Shown here: piece by piece, positions 63,390 to 64,000 of the stretch
How positions within the stretch are numbered: the stretch's first letter is position 1
How the letters are laid out: each line of letters starts with the position of its first letter
Assembly (NCBI GenBank): GCA_019248265.1
Contig: JAEHGX010000006.1
Location: 1-64,000 of the forward strand
Source of the DNA: Candidatus Falkowbacteria bacterium S5_I03
GTDB lineage: Bacteria > Patescibacteriota > Patescibacteriia > Patescibacteriales > UBA12465
Direction of reading: 5' to 3'
Length of the DNA stretch: 64,000 nt
Translations under genes and position numbers: made by a program
Notes under the pieces: model-generated
The model's database searches: none
What the model was told of the DNA's origin: nothing
Seen by the model: the letters and a program-made list of their open reading frames with translations, nothing else

Positions 63390-63710
63390 TTAACGAATCA
63401 TAATTAATGCCATCTTAAATCTCTCTAAAGCTTTTAAGGCGTGTATTTCATCCACTGGTAAAATAATCATCTCGCCCTTCTTAACTATATATACTTTATT
63501 ATTAATCATAATTTCTGCGTTTCCGTCAATAATATATACAAAAGCATCAAAAGGAGCCTTGTGTTCACTTAATCCCTGCCCCTTATCAAAGGCGAAGATG
63601 GTAATAGTACCAGTTTGTTTTTGAATGATTTCTCGACTAACAATTGAGCCAGCTTGATATTCTACTAAACTTTCTAACTCGTAAACACTAGCTCCATCTA
63701 TTTTAAGCAT
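63390..63710 (-). CDS. small cupin-domain protein
   Basis: The 106-residue protein is a single cupin barrel. Motif 1 is 'SEHKAPFDAFVYIIDGNAEI' (His and Glu-type positions partly replaced), motif 2 'MIILPVDEIHALKAL'. 'GTITIFAFDKGQGLSEH' is the usual first strand of this small group. It could bind a metal and a small ligand; no function is evident. It starts 10 bp after the CcdA-like gene on the same strand, so the two may be co-transcribed. Confidence 0.85.
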   Translation of the reverse strand: MLKIDGASVYELESLVEYQAGSIVSREIIQKQTGTITIFAFDKGQGLSEHKAPFDAFVYIIDGNAEIMINNKVYIVKKGEMIILPVDEIHALKALERFKMALIMIR

Positions 63711-63720
63711 ATTTTTATTT

Positions 63721-64000
63721 TTAATTAATAATAAATTGAATCAGATACTTTATTAAATATCGACAATAATATCCACCAACTAATATCAGAAGCACGCCAA
63801 GCATTAGTCGTGTATTTTTTTCTATCTTTTGAATAATATTAAAAATTTTACCCAACTTATTAATGCTATATGCAATAACAAAAGCAAAAATCATCACTGG
63901 CAAACCCGTACCGAAGGCAAAAATAATCGGCAATAAATACCCCTCACTAGAGCTAAAAATAATCGGTATCAAAACTCCAAAAAATATAATACCGCTATAT
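63721..64000 (-). CDS. CcdA/DsbD-type membrane protein, C-terminal part (5' end cut by window edge)
   Basis: The frame is open to the window edge, so the start is outside. The visible 92 residues hold three membrane helices: 'IIFSSSEGYLLPIIFAFGTGLPV', a middle helix ending near 'SINKLGKIFN', and a last helix 'TRLMLGVLLILVGGYY'. The Gly-Leu-Pro turn and final 'GVLLILVGGYY' fit the last half of CcdA/DsbD or related thiol-transport membrane proteins. The redox Cys pair would lie outside the window or is absent in this part. Confidence 0.6.
   Translation of the reverse strand, partial: YSGIIFFGVLIPIIFSSSEGYLLPIIFAFGTGLPVMIFAFVIAYSINKLGKIFNIIQKIEKNTRLMLGVLLILVGGYYCRYLIKYLIQFIIN

Overview
The window looks like a chromosomal piece of a Patescibacteria (Candidate Phyla Radiation) bacterium. 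This rests on gene content and style: small, tightly packed operons, AT-rich DNA (about 40% GC by eye), few recognisable Shine-Dalgarno sequences, shortened housekeeping proteins (HrcA of 230 residues, ATP synthase delta of 133), and families common in that group (DUF3160, GT-C-like membrane proteins, a SUF-only iron-sulfur system). The exact lineage cannot be fixed from sequence reading alone. I found no rRNA, tRNA, CRISPR array or insertion sequence.

Layout. 1-9.3 kb: envelope genes (a cut-off GT-C-like membrane protein, a second polytopic protein, DUF3160, mltG, a cytidylyltransferase-fold enzyme, uppP and an EEP-fold hydrolase). 9.4-17.0 kb: a complete proton-type F1Fo ATP synthase operon (atpZ-B-E-F-H-A-G-D-C) with a clear sigma70 promoter, followed 14 bp later by a beta-carbonic-anhydrase-like gene. 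17.1-23.3 kb: tatD, a small Cys/His-rich protein, and the heat-shock operon hrcA-grpE-hsp20-dnaK-dnaJ behind a perfect CIRCE operator; its GrpE carries an N-terminal DUF1653 domain. 23.3-29.9 kb: mrdA (PBP2), then a plus-strand block with a response regulator, a 36-residue peptide, a frameshifted histidine kinase, a class I isoprenoid-synthase-like protein and a GT2 glycosyltransferase. 29.9-33.5 kb: a GT-C-like protein with TPRs, and an orphan trpB behind a structured leader.

33.5-38.5 kb: a SUF operon (Rrf2/IscR-like regulator, sufC, sufB, sufD, sufS, sufU) with a 25-bp dyad over its promoter. 38.6-46.8 kb: SpoU methyltransferase, MgtA-like P-type ATPase, CYTH protein, aldo-keto reductase, DUF1003, and an acyltransferase/SGNH-hydrolase pair. 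46.8-49.7 kb: a zur-znuA-znuC-znuB zinc-uptake operon with a palindromic operator at its start. 49.8-55.4 kb: a MacA/MacB-type exporter operon ending in its own MarR regulator, with a 29-bp palindrome over the promoter. 55.4-62.7 kb: RlpA-like protein, orphan purF, a methyltransferase/PEP-mobile-domain/small membrane protein trio, VOC, NUDIX, glutathione peroxidase and a TspO-like protein. 62.7-63.4 kb: a gene-poor, highly structured stretch with 40-bp direct repeats and a GC-rich hairpin cluster. The right edge holds a cupin and a cut-off CcdA/DsbD-type membrane protein.

How the parts fit. Energy (ATP synthase), protein quality control (DnaK system), Fe-S assembly (SUF), zinc homeostasis (Zur/Znu) and export (MacAB) are each a compact unit. 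Four of these have a visible promoter with an operator-like palindrome next to a gene for the matching regulator (HrcA, Rrf2, Zur, MarR). The most unusual items are the DUF1653-GrpE fusion, the carbonic-anhydrase-like gene attached to the atp operon, the isoprenoid-synthase-like protein and peptide in the two-component locus, the PEP-mobile-domain trio, and the structured repeat element near 63.1 kb.
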